Below are positions 8,275 through 16,515 of a stretch of 64,000 nt of DNA, one piece after another. The DNA lies in assembly GCF_000375425.1 (NCBI RefSeq), contig NZ_AQXG01000004.1:1-64000 (forward strand), given 5' to 3'. The position numbers were made by a program, and so were the translations under genes. The DNA is from Gracilimonas tropica DSM 19535. Lineage in GTDB: Bacteria > Bacteroidota > Rhodothermia > Balneolales > Balneolaceae. The notes under the pieces are model-generated. The model ran no database searches. It was not told where the DNA came from and was given only the letters and a program-made list of their open reading frames with translations. The stretch's first letter is position 1. Each line of letters opens with the position of its first letter.

Positions 8275-8679
8275 ATGGATACAATTACAAAGATATTGAA
8301 TGAGCGAGATAAAATTTTGTTCGAAAAAGGACTCAAGTTTTACTTCTTTTCAAGACAACAAGATGTCCGCAAGCTTAATTCACAATTACAGGAACGCTTT
8401 ACCTATGCAGGACAGGTAGCCTACTCGCTGATAATAACCTACATTCGTGAAGGAAGTTTGAAGCTGGAGTACATGGATTTCCTGAACGAAGAACTCAAGA
8501 CCATGCGCGGCCTCGATGAAGAATTTCTGGAGCCGCTCATGATCAAACCTCATGAGATCGATGAAATACAGCTCAATAAGGAAATGTCGATGCGTTTTCA
8601 TGATGAGGATTCCGGGCAGGATTTTGTGATCCGCTATGCTCCATCTGATAATACGGTTACTCTTGAACCGGTGGGGTAG
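8275..8679 (+). CDS. conserved-looking small protein, unknown function
   Basis: I do not recognise this 134-residue protein. It has no signal peptide or membrane segment. The first ~70 residues are predicted helical and rich in charged residues (LNERDKILFEKGLKFYFFSR), followed by an acidic stretch and a short beta-rich C-terminus ending QDFVIRYAPSDNTVTLEPVG. Codon use and frame continuity look like a real gene, and it is transcribed divergently from the thioredoxin-like gene with only 40 bp between the starts. No ribosome-binding site is visible before the ATG. Confidence 0.6.
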   Translation: MDTITKILNERDKILFEKGLKFYFFSRQQDVRKLNSQLQERFTYAGQVAYSLIITYIREGSLKLEYMDFLNEELKTMRGLDEEFLEPLMIKPHEIDEIQLNKEMSMRFHDEDSGQDFVIRYAPSDNTVTLEPVG

Positions 8680-8733
8680 GGTTGCTGAATATCTATTCCG
8701 GACTCTGCATAATGTTTTCCGCAGGTCCTTCCC

Positions 8734-8926
8734 GACTTTGTCATATCGACCGGACTGAAGGAGCCCCAACAGGGCGAAGGAACGAAGTGGAGATATCTAC
8801 GGTGCCGACATTGCATTCCCTGCCTGATGAACGCAACCCTGGCCCTATCTACATGCGCAGATCTCTCCGCTACATTACGCTCTCCCGAATTCTCGGGATC
8901 ACTCCATTTCGGTCGAGATGACAAAG
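8734..8926. repeat. long inverted repeat B, tandem copy 1
   Basis: The left arm runs from GACTTTGTCATATCGACCGG (8734) to GAAGTGGAGATATCTACG (~8801). The right arm (8856-8926) is block B, and its end ATTTCGGTCGAGATGACAAAG is the inverted counterpart of the left end. The two arms can form a stem of about 65 bp with interruptions and a ~55-base loop. Confidence 0.75.
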
Positions 8927-8970
8927 CGGGTGGAATTAGTTTTCTGTGCTTCCCATACCGCCATCCCTGC

Positions 8971-9165
8971 CGACTTTGTCATATCGACCGGAGTGAAGGA
9001 GCCCTAACAGGGCGAAGGAACGGAGTGGAGATATCTACGGTGCCGGCATTGAATTCCCTGCCTGATGAACTTACCACTGCCACTGGCTAAACCCGCAGAT
9101 CTCTCCGCTGCATTACGCTCTCCCGAATTCTCGGGATCACTCCATTTCGGTCGAGATGACAAAGC
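8971..9165. repeat. long inverted repeat B, tandem copy 2
   Basis: A second complete copy of the hairpin at 8734-8926, with left arm from CGACTTTGTCATATCGACCG and right arm 9094-9164. The 45-bp spacer between the copies includes TTTCTGTGCTTCCCA, and TTTCTGTGCTTCCCA also follows copy 2, so the tandem unit is about 237 bp. Confidence 0.75.
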
Positions 9166-9276
9166 GGGTGGGGTTGAGTTTCTGTGCTTCCCAGGCCACC
9201 CTTCCTGCGAAAACATTGGCTTTTATGCATATGGGCTCGGGATTTCTGTTCGGGGTGGTAAGTTATCTTTTGTGAT

Positions 9277-10089
9277 TTACAGGATTCCCCAGATCAATCG
9301 CCCGGCCATGGCCACGGCAAGAATAGCAAAACCCCATTGCAGCCATTTTCTCTTGATCTTGTGATTCAATAATGCTCCTCCAAATCCACCGGCAAGCCCA
9401 CCTAAAGAAAGCGGCAGAGCGGCACCAAAATCTACATAACCGAGACTATATTCAGTGATTCCTGATATTGCGCCCGGCTCCAAAGCCAATTGCCCCCAAC
9501 CGGAAAGTCCCATGATCACCATCGCAAGGTGCGATATGCTGACAGCTTTACGAAAGGGTTGCTTGTAGAATAAATTCATGATGGGCACCATTACGCCGCC
9601 ACCGCCTACACCTGCCAGCGCGGCCACAAACCCGCCAATCCCTCCGGTCACAAAAGACTGCTTTAACCTTAGTGGCTCAAATGCTCGCTCATATTCGTCG
9701 CCCTGATCTTTTCCTCTGCCAAACATCATGTAAGCGGCGTACAAAAGCATCATCGAAAAGAAAATGACGAATTCTTCGCGACTGTAATATGGGGAAGTGA
9801 GAACCATTTTACCTGCAAAAACCCCTATGGCGCCCATAATTCCCAGCTTGATGCCCTCACTCCAAAATACATTATCCTGCATATGCTGACGAACCAAACT
9901 GCCGGAAGCGGCCACAAACGTACAAAACAACCCGGATGCGATAGTCCAGATTACCGGGTTCTCTACGCCGGCTCCTTCAAACAGAAAGAAAAGCACCGGC
10001 GTAAAAATGATGCCTCCGCCAATGCCCAGCAATCCGGCCAGAACGCCCGCCCCAATTCCGATCAACAACAAAATTATAAGCTCAACCAA
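9277..10089 (-). CDS. sulfite exporter TauE/SafE family permease
   Basis: A 270-residue inner-membrane protein with about eight hydrophobic segments and the family's glycine-rich repeats GVLAGLLGIGGGIIFTPVLF (near the N-terminus) and AALAGVGGGGVMVPIMNLF (second half). Members export sulfite, sulfoacetate or other organic anions; the substrate here cannot be told. The start is a TTG overlapping the end of the upstream phzF-like gene by 8 bp (GTTGGTTGAG), so translation is probably coupled. Confidence 0.88.
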   Translation of the reverse strand: MVELIILLLIGIGAGVLAGLLGIGGGIIFTPVLFFLFEGAGVENPVIWTIASGLFCTFVAASGSLVRQHMQDNVFWSEGIKLGIMGAIGVFAGKMVLTSPYYSREEFVIFFSMMLLYAAYMMFGRGKDQGDEYERAFEPLRLKQSFVTGGIGGFVAALAGVGGGGVMVPIMNLFYKQPFRKAVSISHLAMVIMGLSGWGQLALEPGAISGITEYSLGYVDFGAALPLSLGGLAGGFGGALLNHKIKRKWLQWGFAILAVAMAGRLIWGIL

Positions 10090-10867
10090 CGGAAATCTCC
10101 CCTTTTAAATACGTTACGGCCTCACCTAATATCTCAACCCTGTCCCCTTGCATGCGACAGACCAGGTCGCCACCTCGCTCTGAGATCTGACGGGCCGAAA
10201 GTTCGTTCTTCCCAAGCTTTTTACTCCAGTAGGGTGCGCTTTTGGTATGAGCCGAACCGGTTACAGGATCTTCATCCACCCCGGATTGCGGAGCAAAGAA
10301 GCGGGACACAAAATCAACATTATCTCCGGGCGCTGTAACGATCACACCCCGGGCTTCCACTTCACTCAACATTTTTATATCCGGCTGGAGCCGCGCCACT
10401 TGCGCTTCCGAATCAAGTACCACCATCCAGTCGTCGGTTTTGTAGGTAGCCGAAGTTTTCCGAATTCCTAAAGCCCGGAACAGTACATCCGGAGCTTCCT
10501 TTTGCGGCATATCGTCAGCGGGGAAATTCATCATCAGTTTATCGCCTTCTCTTTTCACTGAAAGCAAACCGCTTCTTGTCTTGAATACGATCTCTTCTTC
10601 TTCATAATCCAATTCCTCAAACAGCACATGGGCCGTTGCAAGGGTCGCATGTCCGCAAAGGTCCACTTCTACCGTTGGGGTGAACCATCGCAGCCGGTAA
10701 CTGTTTCCCTCCTTCACAAAAAAGGCCGTTTCAGACAGGTTGTTTTCGGCTGCAATATTCTGCATCTGTTCGTCTGTTAACCATTCCTTCAGGGGTACAA
10801 CCGCTGCCGGGTTTCCGGAAAATAACCGGGTTGTAAAAGCATCAATTTGGTAGATGGGTAACTGCAT
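10082..10867 (-). CDS. PhzF family isomerase/epimerase
   Basis: A 261-residue PhzF-type protein with two pseudo-symmetric hot-dog-like halves. It starts MQLPIYQIDAFTTRLFSGNP, has the catalytic glutamate in NNLSETAFF (Glu46), the DLCGHATLATAHVL motif and the second-half DEDPVTGSAHT motif. Characterised relatives isomerise small acids such as dihydro-hydroxyanthranilate; most homologues outside phenazine clusters have unknown substrates. No other phenazine genes are here, so phenazine synthesis should not be inferred. The ATG at 10867 is preferred to an in-frame TTG 21 bases upstream because family members begin at this point. Confidence 0.88.
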   Translation of the reverse strand: MQLPIYQIDAFTTRLFSGNPAAVVPLKEWLTDEQMQNIAAENNLSETAFFVKEGNSYRLRWFTPTVEVDLCGHATLATAHVLFEELDYEEEEIVFKTRSGLLSVKREGDKLMMNFPADDMPQKEAPDVLFRALGIRKTSATYKTDDWMVVLDSEAQVARLQPDIKMLSEVEARGVIVTAPGDNVDFVSRFFAPQSGVDEDPVTGSAHTKSAPYWSKKLGKNELSARQISERGGDLVCRMQGDRVEILGEAVTYLKGEISVG

Positions 10868-11059
10868 TAATTTTGATTTAAGGTTCAAGATTAAAAATTT
10901 AACGCTGCAAATCTTTAATTCTTAATCTTTCATTTTGAATTTCACCAAGAAGGTATCGCCATTTGATAACTAAATAAAATGAAACAACTTCTTGATCAGT
11001 GAAGGCCTCCCTCCAAAAAGTCGTACCGGATTTTAATTAATATCTGTTGTCTACGTCCT

Positions 11060-11067
11060 TATCTTTG
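11060..11067 (+). promoter_or_regulatory. candidate -7 promoter element for the TonB-dependent receptor gene
   Basis: TATCTTTG matches the Bacteroidota TAnnTTTG -7 element and lies 32 bases before the ATG at 11100. No good TTG -33 element is seen at the usual spacing. No cobalamin-riboswitch (B12-box) sequence is visible in the upstream 210 bases. Confidence 0.4.
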
Positions 11068-11099
11068 CTCCGACTATTATTATTCAACAAATAAAACCT

Positions 11100-13097
11100 A
11101 TGAGATACTTATTACCAATTCTGATACTATTTATGTTATGGGATTCTCCCCAAGCGCAGATCAAAGCCGAACTCGATACCATCGACGTTTCGGCCTCAAG
11201 GATCACAACTTCTATTTCTGAAAGCGGAAAAAATGTTTCCGTGATAACCCAGGCCGATATTCGGGATATGCCGGTGAGTTCGGTAGATGAACTGCTCCGA
11301 AGCCTGCCGGGCATCAACATTAACGCACGTGCCGGTTTTGGGGTACAAGCCGATGTGGGTGTCCGTGGCAGCACGTTTTCTCAGGTGATGTTCCTTTTGG
11401 ATAATACGCCTTTGAATGATCCGCTGACGGCTCATTTCAATACCAATATTCCGGTGGCTCTTTCTGAGATCGCTCAAATTGAGCTGATCCGTGGCCCGGC
11501 AAGTACCTCCTATGGTGCAGATGCCGTAGGCGGGGTGGTTCACATCAAAACGAAGGCCTACATGATGAAGGAGATCAAGGCTTCAGAAGCACTTCAAACC
11601 CGGACAAATATCGATATTTCGGCCGGTCAAAATGACCTTCGCATCATTGACGCCACGGCCGGAGTAGCCAGGAAAAACCTTCGCTTCAGTACGTCATTTC
11701 GTACTGCAACCTCGGAAGGTGAACAGTTTATGAATCCCGGATTTGAAGAAGGGGTTTCGGCTTCGGAAAACTTCAATACCTATTTTGATGTTATGAACCT
11801 GTCGGCTGCCTTATCCGTGAATTTCGCAGAAAACTGGAGTTGGTACGTGCGTTCAGGACTTGAAAACCGAGATTTCAATGCCCGCTATTTTTATACCCGA
11901 AGCATTTATGATGAATCTGTTGAGCAAATCGACAGCAAATGGGCCTTAACCGCTTTGACTTACGAAAAAGGGAACCATCGGTCTGAGATCAATGCATCTT
12001 ATCGGGACGTGAATGATGTGTTTGATTTCAACGCGGCAATCTCACCGGCTAATGTGCATAATACCGACCTGGTGTTTGTAAATGCCTCTCATCAATATAA
12101 ACTTGATACGAACCAGTTAACTGCTGTTTCACGCTCACTGAATTATATGCGGTTCATGGTTGGGGGACAGATCCTGAATAAACAAATTGAGAGTACCGAC
12201 CGGGGAGATCATGAGAATACCTCCTGGGGCGTTTATGGAATTCATACCATGAAATACGATTTTGGGCTGAGTGTCACATCCAGTTTACGGCTTCAGTTCA
12301 ATCCAATCAGTGATCTCTCTTTTCTGCCACAGATCAGTGCTGCTTATGATCTTGGAAATACGGTCATTCGGACCTCCATTGGCCGGGCTATCCGTGAAGG
12401 TGATTTCACGGAACGATATATCTCCCACGAGATTCCCAACCTTACTCCCGGCCGGAATATCGGAAATCCGGACCTGATGCCGGAAGAGTCAACAACCTAC
12501 GATCTTGGTATCGACTGGACTCCCGTAAATAACCTGCTGATCTCCCCGACTTTATTTTATCGCAGTTCCAGAAACCTGATCGATTATGCCCTGGTGAATT
12601 CCAATGACATCACAAATGCGGATAACTTACAGTCCGGTGAGGATTATTTTTACGCTTCCAACATTTCTGAAAGTGATGTGTTTGGAGTTGAATTCATATC
12701 TGCTTTCAGTAATAAGCTTACAGCCAATACGACGATGAGAACGGAGGCCGGCTACACGTACATCAAGACGACGAGCGATCAGAATACGGTTTCCCGATAT
12801 ATTGCTAACCATCCGGCCCATCAGGTGAATCTTAGCTTGTCTGTCAGTTCAGGGGATTTCTCTGTGGAATCCCTTTCTGAATTCAATGTACGTTCAGACG
12901 AGTCTGCCTCGTTGATCAACGCTGAAGTTCCCGATCAGTATTTCCTGACAAATCTCAAGTTAGCCTACAAACCCTTTGGCGGAAATTTTCAGGTATATGG
13001 ACAGATCCTGAATCTGACCGACACCCGCTATCAAGAGATACTCGGTGCTCCAATGCCCGGACGCTGGGTTTTGGGCGGTGTGAAGTATAGTCTGTAA
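11100..13097 (+). CDS. TonB-dependent outer-membrane receptor
   Basis: A 665-residue TonB-dependent receptor importing a nutrient across the outer membrane. Residues 1-19 (MRYLLPILILFMLWDSPQAQ region) form a signal peptide. The plug domain spans about 25-150 with VITQADIRDMPVSSVDELLR, VGVRGSTFSQVMFLLDNTPL and IELIRGPASTSYGADAVGGV, all classic plug motifs. The rest is a ~22-strand barrel ending WVLGGVKYSL. A short TonB-box-like segment (LDTIDVSAS) is near the mature N-terminus. The overall organisation is BtuB-like; cobalamin is one possible substrate, but no riboswitch or btuCDF neighbours support it. Transcribed alone. Confidence 0.9.
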   Translation: MRYLLPILILFMLWDSPQAQIKAELDTIDVSASRITTSISESGKNVSVITQADIRDMPVSSVDELLRSLPGININARAGFGVQADVGVRGSTFSQVMFLLDNTPLNDPLTAHFNTNIPVALSEIAQIELIRGPASTSYGADAVGGVVHIKTKAYMMKEIKASEALQTRTNIDISAGQNDLRIIDATAGVARKNLRFSTSFRTATSEGEQFMNPGFEEGVSASENFNTYFDVMNLSAALSVNFAENWSWYVRSGLENRDFNARYFYTRSIYDESVEQIDSKWALTALTYEKGNHRSEINASYRDVNDVFDFNAAISPANVHNTDLVFVNASHQYKLDTNQLTAVSRSLNYMRFMVGGQILNKQIESTDRGDHENTSWGVYGIHTMKYDFGLSVTSSLRLQFNPISDLSFLPQISAAYDLGNTVIRTSIGRAIREGDFTERYISHEIPNLTPGRNIGNPDLMPEESTTYDLGIDWTPVNNLLISPTLFYRSSRNLIDYALVNSNDITNADNLQSGEDYFYASNISESDVFGVEFISAFSNKLTANTTMRTEAGYTYIKTTSDQNTVSRYIANHPAHQVNLSLSVSSGDFSVESLSEFNVRSDESASLINAEVPDQYFLTNLKLAYKPFGGNFQVYGQILNLTDTRYQEILGAPMPGRWVLGGVKYSL

Positions 13098-13133
13098 TAT
13101 TTGAATATGAAGCTTGAGCTTCTGATCAGGCGG

Positions 13134-13246
13134 GCCCAAGCAGGAGCTTGGGCACGAGCTCGTTTGATAGCTACGAGCTCGCAGGAGAATCACGAGTTAA
13201 AACTGACACGACAGCGTACTCGCTCCCAAGCTCCGGCTTGGGAGCG
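13134..13246. repeat. cluster of three GC-rich palindromes
   Basis: GCCCAAGCAGGAGCTTGGGC (13134-13153), CGAGCTCG repeated as arms at 13155-13162 and 13174-13181, and CGCTCCCAAG-CTCCGG-CTTGGGAGCG (13221-13246) follow one another. The last has 10-bp arms around a CTCCGG-type centre, the same architecture as 15118-15141. They lie between the receptor gene and the phosphohexomutase gene, with no T-run expected of an intrinsic terminator. Confidence 0.65.
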
Positions 13247-13356
13247 TAATACCGGAAGCTCCGGCTCCAGAATACAATTGCTATATGGAATTCAGGATAG
13301 CTATATTTCGGCTCTGTGGAACAAGTATTCATCAACTTTAAATAACTTTATAAATA

Positions 13357-15093
13357 ATGAACGCATTAGATTCGGCTGTACAAAAGAAAATAGACCAATG
13401 GCTCAATGGAAGCTATGACGAGGAAACGAAAGCCGAGATACAACAAAAACTGGATGAGGAAAAGTTTGATGAACTGACGGATGCTTTTTACAAGGATCTC
13501 GAGTTCGGAACCGGCGGCCTGAGAGGTATTATGGGAGTGGGTTCGAACAGGGTGAACAAATATACGTTTGGCATGGCTACACAGGGACTTTCCAATTTCC
13601 TGAAAAAACAATATCCCGATGAAAACATAAAAGTTATGATCGCCCACGACTGCAGGAACAACTCCGAAACCCTCGCACAAGTGGTTGCCAATGTTTTTTC
13701 AGCCAACGGTATTCAGGTGTTCTATTTTGATGAACTCCGTCCCACCCCGGAGTTATCATTTGCTATTCGTGAGCTGGGCTGCAAAAGCGGAGTCATGCTC
13801 ACTGCTTCTCACAATCCCAAAGAATACAACGGATATAAGGCGTATGGAGCAGATGGCGGTCAACTGGTGGCCCCTTTCGACAAAATGGTGATGGAAGAGG
13901 TTCAAAAAATAAATTCCGTAGATGAAGTTAAATTTGACGGCAATGAGGAGCTCATTGAGATGATCGGGGAAGAGATCGATGAGAAATACCTGGACGCCTT
14001 AACTTCGTTATCGCTTTCTAAAGAAGCCATTGAACGTCAAAGTGATATGAAGATCGTCTTTTCCCCCATTCACGGTACGTCCCGAAAGTTAGTCCCTGAA
14101 GTTTTGAGCCGTTATGGTTTTAAGAACGTGATATTGGTGGAAGAGCAAATGAAAGCCGATGGCAACTTCCCAACCGTGGTCTATCCAAACCCGGAAGAAA
14201 AGGAAGCTCTGAATATGGCGCTTGAGAAAGCCAAAGAAACCAATGCCGACCTGGTTATGGCTACCGATCCGGATGCCGACCGTGTGGGTATTGCCGTTCG
14301 CAATCTCGCTGGAGACATGGTGCTGTTGAATGGAAATCAAACCGGTTCGCTTATCATCAACTACATGCTGGAAGCCTGGGACGCCGCTGGAAAACTGACG
14401 GGAAATGAATATATCGTGAAAACCGTGGTTACTTCTTACCTGATCGACAAGATCGCGGAAACCAAGAATGTAGACTGTTACAACACCCTCACTGGGTTCA
14501 AATATATCGGACAGTTGATGACCGAACTGGAAGGTAAGAAGACCTTTATAGCCGGCGGCGAAGAGAGCTATGGCTATCTCATCGGGGAGCATGTGCGCGA
14601 CAAAGATGCGGTCGTATCTTGTGCCATAATTGCCGAGATGGCAGCTTATTATAAAGATCAGGGGAGCAGCCTTTATGAAGCTTTACTCGATATGTATGTA
14701 AAGCATGGGCTCTACAGAGAAGATCTCAAGTCTGTTTATAAAAAGGGTAAATCCGGGGCTGAAGAGATCCAGAAAATGATGAAGAATTTTAGAGCTGAAC
14801 CTCCAAAAAAATTGGGCGGATCAAAAGTTGTTACCGTGAAGGATTACCAAAACTCAACTTCAAAAGATATTGACTCCGGTGAGGTCACTGAAATTGATCT
14901 GCCCAAATCTAATGTTCTTCAGTTCATTACCGAAGATGGCAGTATTGTCTCTGTTCGCCCATCCGGAACCGAGCCGAAGATCAAATTCTATTGCAGCGTG
15001 AATTCCAAATTAATGAGTGCTGAAGACTACGACCCTGCAGCTGCCACCCTGGATAAGAAAATTGAAGCGATGATCGAGTCGCTTTCGAAGTAG
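13357..15093 (+). CDS. phospho-sugar mutase (phosphoglucomutase/phosphomannomutase)
   Basis: A 578-residue member of the alpha-D-phosphohexomutase superfamily, interconverting 1- and 6-phosphates of glucose or mannose. All four signatures are visible: the phosphoserine loop TASHNPKEYNGYK with Ser151, the magnesium-binding loop DPDADR (Asp304/306/308), the sugar-specificity loop GGEESYGYL and the phosphate-binding loop RPSGTEPKIKFY. The length and the TGGLRGIMGVGSNRVN N-terminus match the long form (PgcA-like) common in Firmicutes and Bacteroidota, which usually acts on glucose phosphate. It stands alone between hairpin-rich spacers. Confidence 0.92.
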   Translation: MNALDSAVQKKIDQWLNGSYDEETKAEIQQKLDEEKFDELTDAFYKDLEFGTGGLRGIMGVGSNRVNKYTFGMATQGLSNFLKKQYPDENIKVMIAHDCRNNSETLAQVVANVFSANGIQVFYFDELRPTPELSFAIRELGCKSGVMLTASHNPKEYNGYKAYGADGGQLVAPFDKMVMEEVQKINSVDEVKFDGNEELIEMIGEEIDEKYLDALTSLSLSKEAIERQSDMKIVFSPIHGTSRKLVPEVLSRYGFKNVILVEEQMKADGNFPTVVYPNPEEKEALNMALEKAKETNADLVMATDPDADRVGIAVRNLAGDMVLLNGNQTGSLIINYMLEAWDAAGKLTGNEYIVKTVVTSYLIDKIAETKNVDCYNTLTGFKYIGQLMTELEGKKTFIAGGEESYGYLIGEHVRDKDAVVSCAIIAEMAAYYKDQGSSLYEALLDMYVKHGLYREDLKSVYKKGKSGAEEIQKMMKNFRAEPPKKLGGSKVVTVKDYQNSTSKDIDSGEVTEIDLPKSNVLQFITEDGSIVSVRPSGTEPKIKFYCSVNSKLMSAEDYDPAAATLDKKIEAMIESLSK

Positions 15094-15117
15094 ATTTCGG
15101 ATCATTTTCTGTTAATT

Positions 15118-15165
15118 GCTCCCCGGCTCCAGCCGGGGAGCGAATAACGTGAAGCGCCCGCTTCA
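15118..15165. repeat. two adjacent perfect hairpins downstream of phosphohexomutase gene
   Basis: GCTCCCCGGC-TCCA-GCCGGGGAGC (15118-15141) has 10-bp perfect arms, and TGAAGCG-CC-CGCTTCA (15150-15165) has 7-bp perfect arms. Neither is followed by a T-run. The first shares its architecture with the palindrome at 13221-13246. Confidence 0.65.
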
Positions 15166-15322
15166 TGTTCTCCTCCAAAAAATACTCCTCGGCCTATCTT
15201 TACTTTCATACCAAAACCTTATTAATTGGAGTTACATAAACACAGCATTCGATGGAACACTTCATCACTGAAAATGTTGTATTAGGTACATATTCATCTG
15301 CAAAAAAATGAAGGAGTTATAA

Positions 15323-16468
15323 ATGAGTGTCGTAAAAAGAGAAATCATTGAGAACCTGGTCAGTAGTACAAAAGATGTAAATATCTCGATATTTATACCG
15401 ACTCATAAAAAAGGAGAAGAAGGAAAGCAGGATTCTATTCGCCTGAAGAATATCATTCAAAAGGTTAAGAGTGAACTTCAGGAATTGGGATGGAAAGAAA
15501 GCCGTGTAGAAAAACTTTTTGAGGATGTATACGCAAAAACGAAAGAAAATCAGTTTTGGCTGCATCAGGATAAAGGCCTGGCTTTATATGTAAATGAAGA
15601 TTATTTCGACTTTTTTAAGATCCCGGTCAGCCCGGAGGAGAACTATTATATCGCTGAGAATTTTTTGATCACTCCACTGCTTGAACTTCAAAATCATCAC
15701 GGTATTTATCATGTTCTGGTGCTAAGCCAAAGTGAAACCAAGATGTTCAAAATCGCACCTGATGCCACCGTGAAAGTGGAGTTTGAAAGCGTGCCTACCA
15801 GCATGGAGGAACATTTAAAATATCATGTTCATGAACGTTCCATGCAGCATCATACAGGAGCCAGTGGCAATGGTGCTGTATTCCACGGACAAGGAGGCGA
15901 AGGAGATGACAATGCTAAAGAACTGGAATTGTTCTTGAAGCATATAGAGAATAAAGTAACTAAGTATCTTAAGAAAAATAACGGGCCGCTTATTTTAGCC
16001 GGACCGGATCGATTGGTTGCCTATTATCGCAAGGCTAATAAATATACCAATGTACTTGAAGAGGCTCTTTCAGGAAACGCTGATAATAAGTCGGTGAAAG
16101 AGATCGAAGAGGAATCCTGGGAGATTGCTCAATCCTATTTCCGGCAGGAGATCGAGAGCGATATTGAGCGGTTCAATAACCTTCAGGAAAGTGACCTCAT
16201 ATCTACGGATGTAGCAGAGATCGTAAAAAGCGCCTACTATGGAAAAGTTGACACCTTGTTTGTGCCAATGGGCTTCCGGCAGTTCGGTGCGTTTGATCCC
16301 CAGGAAAATCGTGTTGAGATCTCTGACAAACTAAACGGACAAACGGTAGACCTGATCAACTTTGCTGCTGTTTCTGCATTAAAGACAGGAAGCACACTGT
16401 ATGGACTCCAGCACTCTGAAGTCCCAAAGAACTCCGGGTTAGCAGCGATCTACAGATATAGATCTTAA
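15323..16468 (+). CDS. bacterial archaeo-eukaryotic release factor-like protein (baeRF)
   Basis: A 381-residue protein resembling the bacterial homologues of archaeal/eukaryotic aRF1/eRF1-Pelota, family 3-like. The N-terminal third starts ENLVSSTKDVNISIFIPTH; the middle holds ILAGPDRLVAYYRKANKYTN, the C-terminal third VDTLFVPMGFRQFGAFDP. A glycine-rich loop around residues 175-195 contains HGQGGEGDD (His188 to Asp196) followed directly by a helix, the place where aRF1/eRF1 proteins have GGQ. Such proteins are proposed to act in ribosome rescue or stress-related translation control; experimental proof is scarce. AAGGAG lies 7 bases upstream of the ATG, an unusually good ribosome-binding site for this window. 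Confidence 0.8.
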   Translation: MSVVKREIIENLVSSTKDVNISIFIPTHKKGEEGKQDSIRLKNIIQKVKSELQELGWKESRVEKLFEDVYAKTKENQFWLHQDKGLALYVNEDYFDFFKIPVSPEENYYIAENFLITPLLELQNHHGIYHVLVLSQSETKMFKIAPDATVKVEFESVPTSMEEHLKYHVHERSMQHHTGASGNGAVFHGQGGEGDDNAKELELFLKHIENKVTKYLKKNNGPLILAGPDRLVAYYRKANKYTNVLEEALSGNADNKSVKEIEEESWEIAQSYFRQEIESDIERFNNLQESDLISTDVAEIVKSAYYGKVDTLFVPMGFRQFGAFDPQENRVEISDKLNGQTVDLINFAAVSALKTGSTLYGLQHSEVPKNSGLAAIYRYRS

Positions 16469-16482
16469 TTTCCGCATCCATG

Positions 16483-16515
16483 AAGACCCTGAGTCAAATT
16501 CAGGGTCTTTTTTTT
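16483..16515. terminator. bidirectional intrinsic terminator
   Basis: AAGACCCTGA-GTCAAAT-TCAGGGTCTT forms a 10-bp stem with a T-run after it and A-rich sequence before it. It separates the convergent baeRF gene and dprA and can serve both strands. Confidence 0.85.

Larger units (their letters stand above)
8680..9276. other. 597-bp non-coding gap with two tandem long hairpins
   Basis: Apart from the two inverted repeats of block B at 8734-9164, which fill most of it, nothing else is recognisable. Frames reading through it are repeats and not genes. Confidence 0.75.

Noticed and set aside
10082..10867. Phenazine biosynthesis role for the PhzF-like protein
   Set aside because: No phzA-E or other phenazine genes are present, and PhzF-like proteins are widespread outside phenazine producers.
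10868..11099. Cobalamin riboswitch upstream of the TonB-dependent receptor
   Set aside because: No B12-box-like sequence or the expected GC-rich core is visible in the region; only a -7-like element is seen.
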